Assembly (NCBI GenBank): GCA_905215945.1
Contig: CAJMRZ010000046.1
Coordinates: forward strand, 1-8,646
Source: an uncultured bacterium
Lineage (GTDB): Bacteria; Actinomycetota; Coriobacteriia; Coriobacteriales; Coriobacteriaceae
Length of the DNA: 8,646 nucleotides
Direction of reading: 5' to 3'
Shown: piece after piece, positions 1-7,917 of the stretch
How the letters are laid out: each line of letters begins with the position of its first letter
Position numbering within the stretch: the stretch's first letter is position 1
Program-made: the position numbers and the translations under genes
The notes under the pieces: generated by a model
Seen by the model: only the letters and a program-made list of their open reading frames with translations
Told to the model about the DNA's origin: nothing
The model's database searches: none

Positions 1-217
1 CCGAGCCGAGGTATGCAGCCGCTATCTGTGCTGCCTCTGCCGCGATACGGAGGCCTTCGTTTTCTTCGCCATCATAGTCTTTTTCGACCATGTAAAGCAT
101 ATCGTCATCGGAACAGTTCCAGACGGTTTCATCCACGATTGATGAAAAGTTGCTGCCAAGCATTGTGATCGCATTCTCCATGGTTGTTCCATGATATAAA
201 ATTCTTGTATTACTCAT
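1..217 (-). CDS. Gene C: mobile-element hypothetical protein, N-terminal 72 codons only
   Basis: This gene runs off the left edge of the window, so only its first 72 codons are visible. It is too short and edge-truncated to stand out as an ORF. The start is the ATG at 217-215, preceded by AAGGGAG at a normal distance. The protein begins MSNTRILYHGTTMENA and continues into an acidic stretch around residues 37-53, then an alanine-rich helix-like segment. The YHGT motif near the N-terminus followed by a helix is reminiscent of the NAD-binding start of ADP-ribosyltransferase-like folds (the H of the H-Y-E class). That is inference from one short motif. The second and third catalytic motifs would lie outside the window. 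It shares the MS-x-x-RILY start and the upstream 23-bp repeat with gene B. Base composition matches genes A and B and not the GC-rich genes to the right. The coding call is fairly safe; the function is not. Confidence 0.75.
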   Translation of the reverse strand, partial: MSNTRILYHGTTMENAITMLGSNFSSIVDETVWNCSDDDMLYMVEKDYDGEENEGLRIAAEAAQIAAAYLGS

Positions 218-244
218 ATTTTTCTCCCTTCGCATTTGAACATT

Positions 245-267
245 TGTTTACATCCTCAATATGAAAT
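245..267 (-). repeat. 23-bp leader repeat, copy 2 (upstream of gene C)
   Basis: On the minus strand this copy reads ATTT followed by CATATTGAGGATGTAAACA. It is identical over 23 bp to the copy at 1166-1188. It sits just downstream of the terminator hairpin at 271-298, and 27 nt separate it from the start codon of gene C. Its fixed position between terminator and ribosome site suggests a shared promoter-proximal or regulatory element. A recombination remnant is also possible. Confidence 0.8.
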
Positions 268-270
268 GAG

Positions 271-298
271 AAAAATCCACCGCCTGGGAATCAGGCGG
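271..298 (-). terminator. Second intrinsic terminator after gene B
   Basis: A perfect 7-bp stem (CCGCCTG / CAGGCGG, arms 280-286 and 292-298) has a 5-nt loop. On the minus strand it is followed after four bases by five T. It lies immediately after the hairpin at 307-334, so gene B would be closed by tandem terminators before the leader of gene C. The T-run is offset from the stem, so this one may be the weaker of the two. Confidence 0.6.
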
Positions 299-306
299 AA
301 GCGAAG

Positions 307-334
307 AAAAAAGACCGGATCTCTCCAGTCTTTT
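307..334 (-). terminator. Intrinsic terminator after gene B
   Basis: A 10-bp stem (AAAAGACTGG / CCGGTCTTTT on the minus strand, one G-T wobble; arms 325-334 and 309-318) with the 6-nt loop AGAGAT ends in a run of six T. It begins about 20 nt beyond the stop codon of gene B at 354-356. Because the arms are A- and T-rich at their base, it could also work on the plus strand, but no plus-strand gene arrives there. Confidence 0.7.
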
Positions 335-353
335 CCTCTCTTTTCCTCTTTCT

Positions 354-1136
354 TTAATTTGCAACATTGTCCAAATAAGCAGAGATTGCTTTTTTCTGGA
401 TCCGCTCTTCTTCTGTCGCCGGCTCGTAGACCTCGTCTACATATTTGAGCCAGTACAGGACGTCCCTTCTGCGTCCCGGGCTGTTGTTAAACAGGTCACC
501 CAGTCTGGTCGGGCATTTCCGGTATGGTCCAATACTGATCATTACGGATTCTACATCAGAACCACCAACCGGAAACATCGTGTAGCCCTTGTAACGGTAT
601 GCGGTATCACCATTTTTTAAGGTGATTTTCTCACGTCCCGCTGCCGTAAAGATGACTTTTTCAGCTCCGTCTGCGGCAGCATGCGCCTTCTGGATATTTT
701 CTTTCCCGGTAAAGCAGCAGAACTGCCACACTTTTCGGTTTCTGTAATGCAATGGCACAGCGACACGGTAACTGTCACCCGGACTGTTATCAATCCTTAC
801 GTTACCATAAATAATAAAGATAGGGTATCCATTGTTATCAATCGAAAGAAAACCCTCATCTTTCAAATAGGCAATGCAGGAAAATTCCCCGTTTTGGGCG
901 ATAATCAATGCAACGATCGTATCGCCAGGCTTCAGCTGTTTTGCCCTCGTTGCCATCTGCGGTTTCTCCGGATTTTTGGAATTCCAACAGTTTAAGATTA
1001 CCTGCTGTCTCCCTGTAGAAACCAGAAGACCCGTTTTCCAGTCCTCCGAACGCCCTTCTCCCGGAATGACGTTCAATACTTTTGTCAGGATACAAATCCT
1101 GTTATCACGCTTATACAGGATTCGGCTTTTACTCAT
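354..1136 (-). CDS. Gene B: 260-aa mobile-element protein, possible tandem OB-fold ssDNA-binding protein
   Basis: The frame is open further upstream, but the ATG at 1136-1134 is preceded by AAAGGAGG at the usual spacing. The upstream part of the open frame crosses a terminator and reads as a lysine/arginine-rich artefact, so I take this start. Residues about 8-90 look like an OB-fold strand pattern: VLNVIPGEG, a WKTGLLVSTGRQQVILNCW stretch, then LKPGDTIVALII. A second similar unit follows at about 95-200, with YGNVRIDN, VPLHYRNRKVWQFCCFTGKENI and YRYKGYTMFPVGG. The C-terminus has LGDLFNNSPGRRRDVLYWLKYV, which resembles the 'LGdL..dp.yl.WL' motif seen at the ends of some phage and element exonuclease-associated proteins. 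No signal peptide or membrane segment is visible. I infer a cytoplasmic nucleic-acid-binding role during element transfer or replication; the family is not identified. It is flanked by terminators on both sides and is probably transcribed alone. Confidence 0.8.
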   Translation of the reverse strand: MSKSRILYKRDNRICILTKVLNVIPGEGRSEDWKTGLLVSTGRQQVILNCWNSKNPEKPQMATRAKQLKPGDTIVALIIAQNGEFSCIAYLKDEGFLSIDNNGYPIFIIYGNVRIDNSPGDSYRVAVPLHYRNRKVWQFCCFTGKENIQKAHAAADGAEKVIFTAAGREKITLKNGDTAYRYKGYTMFPVGGSDVESVMISIGPYRKCPTRLGDLFNNSPGRRRDVLYWLKYVDEVYEPATEEERIQKKAISAYLDNVAN

Positions 1137-1165
1137 GTTTTGTATCCTCCTTTCAATAGCTTCAA

Positions 1166-1188
1166 TGTTTACATCCTCAATATGAAAT
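1166..1188 (-). repeat. 23-bp leader repeat, copy 1 (upstream of gene B)
   Basis: Identical to the copy at 245-267. It abuts the T-run of the terminator that closes gene A, and 29 nt separate it from the start codon of gene B. Both copies therefore occupy the same slot: terminator, repeat, ribosome site, then a protein beginning MS-x-x-RILY. Confidence 0.8.
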
Positions 1189-1221
1189 AAAAAAACTTCC
1201 GGGACACTCTCGCCCCGGAAG
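1188..1221 (-). terminator. Intrinsic terminator after gene A
   Basis: A perfect 8-bp stem (CTTCCGGG / CCCGGAAG on the minus strand, arms 1214-1221 and 1196-1203) with a 10-nt loop is followed directly by seven T (1195-1189). It lies 15 nt beyond the TAG stop of gene A at 1239-1237. This is a textbook Rho-independent terminator and the clearest regulatory signal on the left side. Confidence 0.9.
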
Positions 1222-1236
1222 CCGTCTGACTTTTCC

Positions 1237-1788
1237 CTATTCTGTTTTTTTGGTTTTGGCCTTATCTTTTTCCTTTGTTTTCCCTTCTTTTTCTTTGGAT
1301 GGTTCTTTTGTATCCGTCTTCCCATCTGTTGTTTCTGTGGCATCCTCTGTGTTCTGGATGTTCTCGGTTGCCTCTTCCGTCTCACCGGTTCCTCTGTTCA
1401 CGTCTGCCCCATCTCCACGGAAGTAGCTGTCAATATCCTCATCGCCATCGATCGGCGAATAATCATGCTCCCCGTTTTCGTCCAGGTTTTCCATGTTTTC
1501 ATCTTCGTACTGTTCACTTGTGGTTACAAGGTAGCCGTCATCATCCAGCACCAGCCCGTCCTTGGAACCCTTAATAGAGCTGCCGCTGTCATCATAGACG
1601 TAAATGGTATCGTTGTAATCGCCCGGCAACAGACCCTTGTAATCGGTCTCTTCCTTCAGGTAACGGAATGCTCCTGCGCCATTGCACTCGTAATATCCCG
1701 TAGTCATGTATTCCGGAACATTGATTCTTACAATCTGGTCTGTAATGTAGTCAAAATCCTTCATCTGGTATGTTTCTGCGGAAACAAA
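1237..1788 (-). CDS. Gene A: 3' fragment of a mobile-element gene, acidic with a lysine-rich tail
   Basis: An ATG at 1764-1762 would give 175 aa, but it has no ribosome site. The same frame continues upstream as FVSAETYQ right up to the junction with mfd. I therefore read this as the C-terminal part of a longer protein whose 5' end is missing. About the first 85 visible residues look globular (RINVPEYMTTGYYECNGAG, then LLPGDYNDTIYVYDDSG). The rest is low complexity: an acidic segment rich in D, E, N and G, then T/E repeats, then a strongly basic KEKEGKTKEKDKAKTKK ending. No membrane segment, LPxTG motif or catalytic motif is visible. The charged tail is common in large proteins of Firmicutes conjugative elements, but I do not recognise the family. 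A strong terminator follows the stop codon. Confidence 0.7.
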   Translation of the reverse strand, partial: FVSAETYQMKDFDYITDQIVRINVPEYMTTGYYECNGAGAFRYLKEETDYKGLLPGDYNDTIYVYDDSGSSIKGSKDGLVLDDDGYLVTTSEQYEDENMENLDENGEHDYSPIDGDEDIDSYFRGDGADVNRGTGETEEATENIQNTEDATETTDGKTDTKEPSKEKEGKTKEKDKAKTKKTE

Positions 1789-3625
1789 GCGCCTTGTTGG
1801 TGGCCCGCGTCCAGTCGGCGGTGTTGAGCCTGGTCAAGCGCGGTTTATCGCCGTCGGGACCAACGTAGCGCGTAATGCGGTCAACCTGCTCCAGCGGCAC
1901 GTAGAGCTTGTCGCCATCGGCGTATTCCAGCAAAAAGTAGTCGCGTTCCTTGCCGCCCACTTCCTGACGCGCGATCTCGCTAAAGAGCGCGATGCCGTGG
2001 GTAGCGTGCACCACGTAGTCGCCCGGCTTAAACGGGAAGGTGATCTGCGTAATGTCAACCTTGCGGCGGCTGCGCGCGCGGTTGGCATCCATGCGGGCGT
2101 TGAGGTCGGCAATCGAGAACACGGCCAAATTGGCGTCGGGCACCACCACGCCCTGTGGCAGGGCAGCGTCCACAAAGGTCACGCGCCCGCGCGAGATGGT
2201 GGGCACGGCGGCGCCGGCAGCAGCCTGCGCGGCGCCCGCCTCGAGCGAGCGGGCGTTGAGCGCGTCGGCGCGACGCTCGCGAATGGAAGCATGGGCCTCC
2301 TGACGTGCGGCACGGTCGGCGGAATCCGCCGCTGCCACGCGCACGCGGTCGCCGATAGCGCCGGCATTTTCAGGTGCGGCCGTCAGCGATTCCTCAAAGG
2401 TAATGCCCTCGTCGCCAAAGGTGAGCTCCATCGACTCGCGCGCACCGCGGTCGGGAATGGCAAACACGCAGGCGTAGCGCTTGCCCACGACTTCCTGAAT
2501 GCGCGTCATAAAGCGATTGTCCGAGCCCGCAATGGCCGGCTGCTCAATCTTGAGCTCCGCCGTCACCGCGCCGCCGGCACGGATCAGGCTCACGTAGTTC
2601 AGGCGCTGCTGGGCACCAAAATCGAGCTGCTGGGCACGTACATACAGGCCATCCAGCCGGTCAATCCCTGCCTCGCCAGCACGCGCCTCGATATCCTCGT
2701 AGGCACGCAGGCAATCGTCGAACAGCGAGCGCGGCTCGGACAGCACCACGAGCGCCTTGCCGCTCACGTGCGCCAGCGGGCTCACGGTCTGGCCGTACAT
2801 TACCGGCAAAAAGCGGTCGAGCTCGGGTGTAACGATGCGCGCATCCACCATCTCGAGCAATGCGGCCAGCTTGCTGTCGTCCTGGCTGGCGCGATAGAGC
2901 GCCACATGCATGTTGTGGACGGCCTCGTCGGTAAGCGCCAGCTCACGGCAGGGGAAGATCTCGATGCTGTCTTCGTTACCGATGGTCTGCCCCGTTGAGC
3001 TCACCATGCGACGGATGCGGTCGATCTCGTCGCCAAAGAACTCAATGCGCACGGGCGCTTTTTCCTGCGCGGGAAACACCTCGACGGTGTCGCCGTGCAC
3101 GCGGAACAGACCGGGCGCGTCGGCGGCGCCGGCATTGGTGTAGCCCATGCCCACTAGGCGCTGCGGCACCTCATCAAAAGGAATCTCCTCGCCCACCGCA
3201 AAGGTCGTGGACTCCCAATAGTGGCTCTCGACCGGCGGCACGCAGCGCAGCAGCGCGCGGGCCGAGGCAACCATGATGCAGTTGTCCCCGCGCACGATGC
3301 GCCCCAGAGCCTCGCAGCGCTGCGCCACCACGGCATCGTCGGGCGCCTGCTCGCGCCACGGATAGTCCTTGCGCTCGGGAAAACGGCACACGTGCGCTAG
3401 GCCCACGTAGGCGGCAAGGCTGCGCGCGGCGCGATCGGCCGCATCCTCGCCACTCACAATGTAGACCGTGGGACGCGGGCGGCGCGCAAACTGGGCGGCC
3501 GCCATAAGCGTGCGGCCCGACTGCGACACGGCCAGCGTCACGTCCTCGCCGGCATCGAGTCCGGCCTCGACGGTCTGCAGCGCCTCGGCAGTGTAGAGCT
3601 GCGCGGCTATACGGTGAATGAGCAT
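1751..3625 (-). CDS. mfd: Mfd transcription-repair coupling factor, 5' half only, truncated at about residue 612
   Basis: Mfd removes RNA polymerase stalled at DNA lesions and recruits UvrA. The ATG at 3625-3623 is preceded by GGAGG six bases upstream, so I prefer it to the start nine codons earlier. Residues 1 to about 240 match the UvrB-like N-terminal module, including LFRVHGDTVEVFPA at about 173-186, which corresponds to the conserved 'R.GDI.DVFP' region. Residues about 530-590 are the CarD-like RNA-polymerase interaction domain (FKPGDYVVHATHGIALF, then YVPLEQVDRITRY). The sequence then breaks: after TNKA only 12 foreign residues precede the stop. Family members are usually about 1,100-1,200 residues, so the helicase motifs, the translocation motif and the C-terminal regulatory domain are all absent. 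Without its motor the product could bind polymerase but not displace it. Whether the truncation exists in a cell or comes from a chimeric assembly cannot be decided here. Confidence 0.93.
   Translation of the reverse strand: MLIHRIAAQLYTAEALQTVEAGLDAGEDVTLAVSQSGRTLMAAAQFARRPRPTVYIVSGEDAADRAARSLAAYVGLAHVCRFPERKDYPWREQAPDDAVVAQRCEALGRIVRGDNCIMVASARALLRCVPPVESHYWESTTFAVGEEIPFDEVPQRLVGMGYTNAGAADAPGLFRVHGDTVEVFPAQEKAPVRIEFFGDEIDRIRRMVSSTGQTIGNEDSIEIFPCRELALTDEAVHNMHVALYRASQDDSKLAALLEMVDARIVTPELDRFLPVMYGQTVSPLAHVSGKALVVLSEPRSLFDDCLRAYEDIEARAGEAGIDRLDGLYVRAQQLDFGAQQRLNYVSLIRAGGAVTAELKIEQPAIAGSDNRFMTRIQEVVGKRYACVFAIPDRGARESMELTFGDEGITFEESLTAAPENAGAIGDRVRVAAADSADRAARQEAHASIRERRADALNARSLEAGAAQAAAGAAVPTISRGRVTFVDAALPQGVVVPDANLAVFSIADLNARMDANRARSRRKVDITQITFPFKPGDYVVHATHGIALFSEIARQEVGGKERDYFLLEYADGDKLYVPLEQVDRITRYVGPDGDKPRLTRLNTADWTRATNKALCFRRNIPDEGF
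1784..1792. other. Junction between mobile-element DNA and chromosomal mfd
   Basis: To the right, the minus strand encodes the standard Mfd sequence LNTADWTRATNKA, the last codon being GCG at 1792-1790. From 1789 leftward the Mfd frame gives 12 unrelated residues (LCFRRNIPDEGF) and a TGA at 1753-1751. The frame of gene A opens at the same point. Base composition drops sharply from GC-rich to moderately AT-rich. No long target repeat, att-like core or inverted end is visible here; the overlap between the two sides is at most a base or two. Confidence 0.85.
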
Positions 3626-3650
3626 GCTGTTCCTCCGGCATCGCAACGCC

Positions 3651-3678
3651 AAAAGCCCGCCGGGGCAAGCTCGGCGGG
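3651..3678 (-). terminator. GC-rich hairpin just upstream of mfd (terminator or attenuator)
   Basis: A 7-bp stem (CCCGCCG / CGGCGGG, arms 3672-3678 and 3656-3662) is followed on the minus strand by C and four T. It ends only about 14 nt before the GGAGG of mfd. If the mfd promoter lies upstream of it, the hairpin is in the mfd leader and would act as an attenuator. Otherwise it is the last stop for nth transcripts. Confidence 0.5.
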
Positions 3679-3752
3679 TCGTACGTCAAATACATTGTCT
3701 GTCATGGTAGCGCATGGAGAGGACTCCGGCTCAAGGGCAAACCCAGCCCCGC

Positions 3753-3777
3753 AAAAAACGCCAGACGAAAATGCGTT
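3753..3777 (-). terminator. Weak candidate terminator after nth
   Basis: A short 5-bp stem (AACGC / GCGTT, arms 3773-3777 and 3757-3761) with an 11-nt loop runs into six T on the minus strand, beginning about six bases after the nth stop codon. The position and T-run are right but the stem is short. The rest of the 157-base gap between nth and mfd holds no convincing ORF. Confidence 0.4.
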
Positions 3778-3782
3778 CCGCC

Positions 3783-4448
3783 CTACCCCGCTACGCGCAC
3801 GCTGGGGCACAAATCTGCCAGCGGACACTCGTCACACTTGGGTTTGCGGGCATCGCAGATCTCGCGACCGAAGGTGATCCACTGATGGTTGACCGACTCC
3901 CAATACTCGTGCGGCAAAATCTTGAGCAAATCCTGCTCGGTCTTGAGCGGCTCCTTGGCATGCGTCTTGGGACTCAGCATCAGGCGGTGCGCAATGCGGT
4001 TGACGTGCGTGTCCACCGCAATGCCCTCCACGATGCCATACCCCACGTTGAGCACGATGTTCGCCGTCTTGCGTCCCACGCCCGGCAGCTTCACGAGTTC
4101 CTTCATGTCGGCCGGCACCTCGCCGCCATAGTCGGCGACGATCATCTGCGCGGCCTCGACGGCATGCTTGGCTTTGCTCTTGTAGAAGCCGAGTGACTTG
4201 ATGGTGCCCGCCACGTCAGCCACGCTCGCCCCGGCCATGGCCTCGGGCGTGGGCCACTGGGCAAACAGCCGCGGCGTCACCTTGTTGACCTGCGCGTCGG
4301 TCGTTTGCGCCGAGAGCAGCACCGCAATCAGCAGGCGGAAGGGATTCTCGTGGTCCAAAAAGCACTCGACCGGGCCATAGCGACGGTTGAGGCGCTCACA
4401 CACCTCAACGGCGCGCTCTCGTTTGGCGGCATTGGTCTCGCGTGGCAT
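3783..4448 (-). CDS. nth: Endonuclease III, base-excision repair DNA glycosylase/AP lyase
   Basis: Nth excises oxidised pyrimidines and cleaves the strand at abasic sites in base-excision repair. I place the start at the ATG 4448-4446, which has GAGGAG five bases upstream, giving 221 aa, close to the usual size. The helix-hairpin-helix motif is LPGVGRKTANIVLN at about 121-134, with the catalytic lysine at about residue 127. The catalytic aspartate lies in VDTH at about 146. The C-terminus carries the [4Fe-4S] ligands with exact family spacing C-x6-C-x2-C-x5-C (about 198, 205, 208, 214). The loop between the two catalytic residues is one residue longer than in the E. coli enzyme as I remember it. 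All key residues are present, so the gene looks functional. It lies 63 bases downstream of the ABC exporter gene and 157 bases upstream of mfd. Confidence 0.97.
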   Translation of the reverse strand: MPRETNAAKRERAVEVCERLNRRYGPVECFLDHENPFRLLIAVLLSAQTTDAQVNKVTPRLFAQWPTPEAMAGASVADVAGTIKSLGFYKSKAKHAVEAAQMIVADYGGEVPADMKELVKLPGVGRKTANIVLNVGYGIVEGIAVDTHVNRIAHRLMLSPKTHAKEPLKTEQDLLKILPHEYWESVNHQWITFGREICDARKPKCDECPLADLCPSVRVAG

Positions 4449-4483
4449 AACGACTCCTCGGCTCAACGGCACAATAAACTTAT

Positions 4484-4497
4484 GGACACAATTGTCC
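4484..4497. promoter_or_regulatory. Small dyad in the gap upstream of nth
   Basis: The 63-base gap between the ABC exporter and nth is noticeably AT-richer than its flanks. It contains GGACA-CAAT-TGTCC, with the 8-base palindrome ACAATTGT in its centre. No strong promoter hexamers are obvious beside it. It may be an operator or part of the nth promoter; this is a weak call resting on symmetry and position alone. Confidence 0.25.
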
Positions 4498-4511
4498 CAC
4501 GTCCGAGACGC

Positions 4512-6314
<1,803 letters not shown>

Positions 6315-6348
6315 GGGCTTCCTTTCGCGTCTGATAGGGCGAAACGCC

Positions 6349-6379
6349 ATTGTTGCACATTGGAGCACACTCCAGGCAA
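6349..6379 (-). promoter_or_regulatory. Candidate promoter with an in-spacer dyad upstream of the ABC exporter
   Basis: On the minus strand, TTGCCT (6379-6374) is followed by the dyad GGAG-TGTG-CTCC (6373-6362) and then AACAAT (6354-6349), with a 19-base spacer, 35 bases before the exporter start. A long spacer with a dyad inside it is the arrangement seen at MerR-family controlled promoters, which often drive exporters. The hexamers are imperfect, so this is a low-confidence call. Confidence 0.25.
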
Positions 6380-6389
6380 GCACGATGCG

Positions 6390-6420
6390 AAAAGCGCCCG
6401 CGCCGTGCTTGTGCAGGCGC
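6390..6420 (-). terminator. Candidate terminator after rmuC
   Basis: GC-rich inverted arms GCGCC / GGCGC (6416-6420 and 6394-6398) are followed on the minus strand by four T, starting 18 bases after the rmuC stop codon. The intervening sequence can form alternative pairings. A modest intrinsic terminator here would separate rmuC from the ABC exporter. Confidence 0.5.
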
Positions 6421-6437
6421 CCCGCCGTCAGGTGCAG

Positions 6438-7793
6438 CTAGTCCTCGTCTTTTTGGCCTGCGAGCAGCTCCGCGGATGTGAGCCCCAAAATCTCGTCGGC
6501 CTCCTCGGCATCTTCCAGGGCGTCGATGTCCTTGAGCTTGCGCTCCATGACGTTGGTGCGCGTGGTGATGATGCCCTCGACCGTTTTGCCCGCGGTCTCG
6601 ATCTGCTGCTGGGCGCGGCGCAGCGCCTTTTGATAGCGCGGCAGCTCGGCCTTGACAGCGGAGAGTACGCGCAGTACATCGTCGGTGCGTTTTTGCAGCT
6701 TAAACGTTTGGTAACTCATCTGCAGGCTGTTGAGAATGGCCGCCATGGTGCTGGGGCCGGCAACGTTGACGTGATAGTCGCGGCCCAGGGTCTCGATAAG
6801 CCCGGGGCGGCTGACGACCTCGGCGTACAGTCCTTCAAACGGCACGAACATGATGCCAAAGTTGGTCGTTGCCGGCACACTCAGGTACTTTTCGCAGATG
6901 TCCTTGGCTTCGCGCTTGACCATGGTGTCGAGCGTCTTGCGCGCAGCCGCCACGGTCTCCGCATCGCCCGACTCCTGCGCGTCGAGCAAGTGCTCGTACG
7001 CGTCGCCCGGGAATTTGGAGTCGATCGGCAGCAGCACGGGATCGCCCTCGTCCACCGGCAGCTTGACGGCAAACTCAACGCGCTCCGAGGCGCCGGGCTT
7101 GGTGGCGACGTTTTCCAAATACTGGTCGGGCGTAAGGATGTCCGCCAGAATTGCACCCAGCTGCACCTCGCCCAAAATACCACGCGCCTTCACGTTGCCC
7201 AGCACGCGCTTAAGGTCGCCCACGCCGGTGGCGATGGACTGCATGTCGCCCAGGCCCTTGTACACGGCCTCGAGCTGGTCGCTCACCTGCTTAAACGATG
7301 CCGACAGGCGATCGTTGAGCGTGCGGGAGAGTTTCTCGTCCACCGTCGCGCGCATCTGATCGAGTTGCACGTTGTTGTCTTTGCGGATAGCACCCAGCTG
7401 GGCATCGACCGTCTCGCGCACCTTGTCCAGGCGGTGCTCGATGCCCTCGCGGTTGGCACCGAGCTGTTGGGCCGTCTCGCGGCGAAGGTCATCCATCCGG
7501 TCACCAGCTTGCGAAAACTCACGTGCGATGGTCAGGTAACGTTGCTGCTCCACGGCCGCATCTGTCGTCTGCTGCTGCGCGATGGCATTGGCCGTGCGGC
7601 GAGTTTCGGCCAGCGCGACGTTCAGGGCATCGAGCGCGTTGTTGGCCTGCTCGAGTGCTGCCAGCGTTTCCGCGCTACTGTCGCCACGCTCCCGCAACTC
7701 GGCACGCAGGCTCTTGAGCTGGAGGGCGCAAGCCACAGCAACCCCCACCGCCACCAAGGCGATCACAACAAGCACAATATCAATAGCAGACAT
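6438..7793 (-). CDS. rmuC: RmuC family DNA recombination protein
   Basis: RmuC proteins have a nuclease-like fold and are linked to limiting recombination at inverted repeats; their biochemistry is poorly defined. The ATG at 7793-7791 has GGAG just upstream (short spacing). It gives 451 aa and puts a hydrophobic segment right at the N-terminus (about residues 4-26), as is usual for the family. A TTG start 11 codons earlier is less likely. Residues about 27-190 are a long charged and glutamine-rich coiled-coil. The RmuC core follows, with RGILGEVQLGAIL at about 204-216, LPIDSKFPGDAYEHLL from about 255, MFVPFEGLYAEV at about 315-326 and GPSTMAAILNSLQM at about 346-359. The C-terminus is acidic. 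The protein looks complete. It lies 124 bases downstream of the small membrane protein gene, with no clear terminator between, so co-transcription is possible. Confidence 0.95.
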   Translation of the reverse strand: MSAIDIVLVVIALVAVGVAVACALQLKSLRAELRERGDSSAETLAALEQANNALDALNVALAETRRTANAIAQQQTTDAAVEQQRYLTIAREFSQAGDRMDDLRRETAQQLGANREGIEHRLDKVRETVDAQLGAIRKDNNVQLDQMRATVDEKLSRTLNDRLSASFKQVSDQLEAVYKGLGDMQSIATGVGDLKRVLGNVKARGILGEVQLGAILADILTPDQYLENVATKPGASERVEFAVKLPVDEGDPVLLPIDSKFPGDAYEHLLDAQESGDAETVAAARKTLDTMVKREAKDICEKYLSVPATTNFGIMFVPFEGLYAEVVSRPGLIETLGRDYHVNVAGPSTMAAILNSLQMSYQTFKLQKRTDDVLRVLSAVKAELPRYQKALRRAQQQIETAGKTVEGIITTRTNVMERKLKDIDALEDAEEADEILGLTSAELLAGQKDED

Positions 7794-7917
7794 AAACTCC
7801 GCCCAACAAACCCAATCGAGCACCAATCAAAACCGCGATCAATCTTACCCCGCCACACACACGGATCACTCACTGCCTTGCAGACAAATTTCTCTTAGAG
7901 CCGCGGACGCTAAAACG

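Noticed and set aside
245..1188. The two 23-bp repeats as a CRISPR array
   Set aside because: There are only two copies, about 900 bases apart, with whole genes between them and no spacer periodicity.
1137..1385. Upstream 83-codon extension of gene B
   Set aside because: It crosses the terminator at 1188-1221 and overlaps the end of gene A in another frame. It reads as a K/R-rich artefact, and the internal ATG at 1136 has a strong ribosome site.
1700..1830. Junction as a clean integration site of a conjugative element
   Set aside because: I found no core repeat, inverted end, or nearby integrase or transposase. The element-side gene is cut inside its coding frame, so a clean attachment site is not supported.
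1997..2998. Plus-strand open frame of 333 codons opposite mfd
   Set aside because: It is antisense to conserved Mfd sequence, including the polymerase-interaction domain. The composition is that of a shadow frame and there is no recognisable motif.
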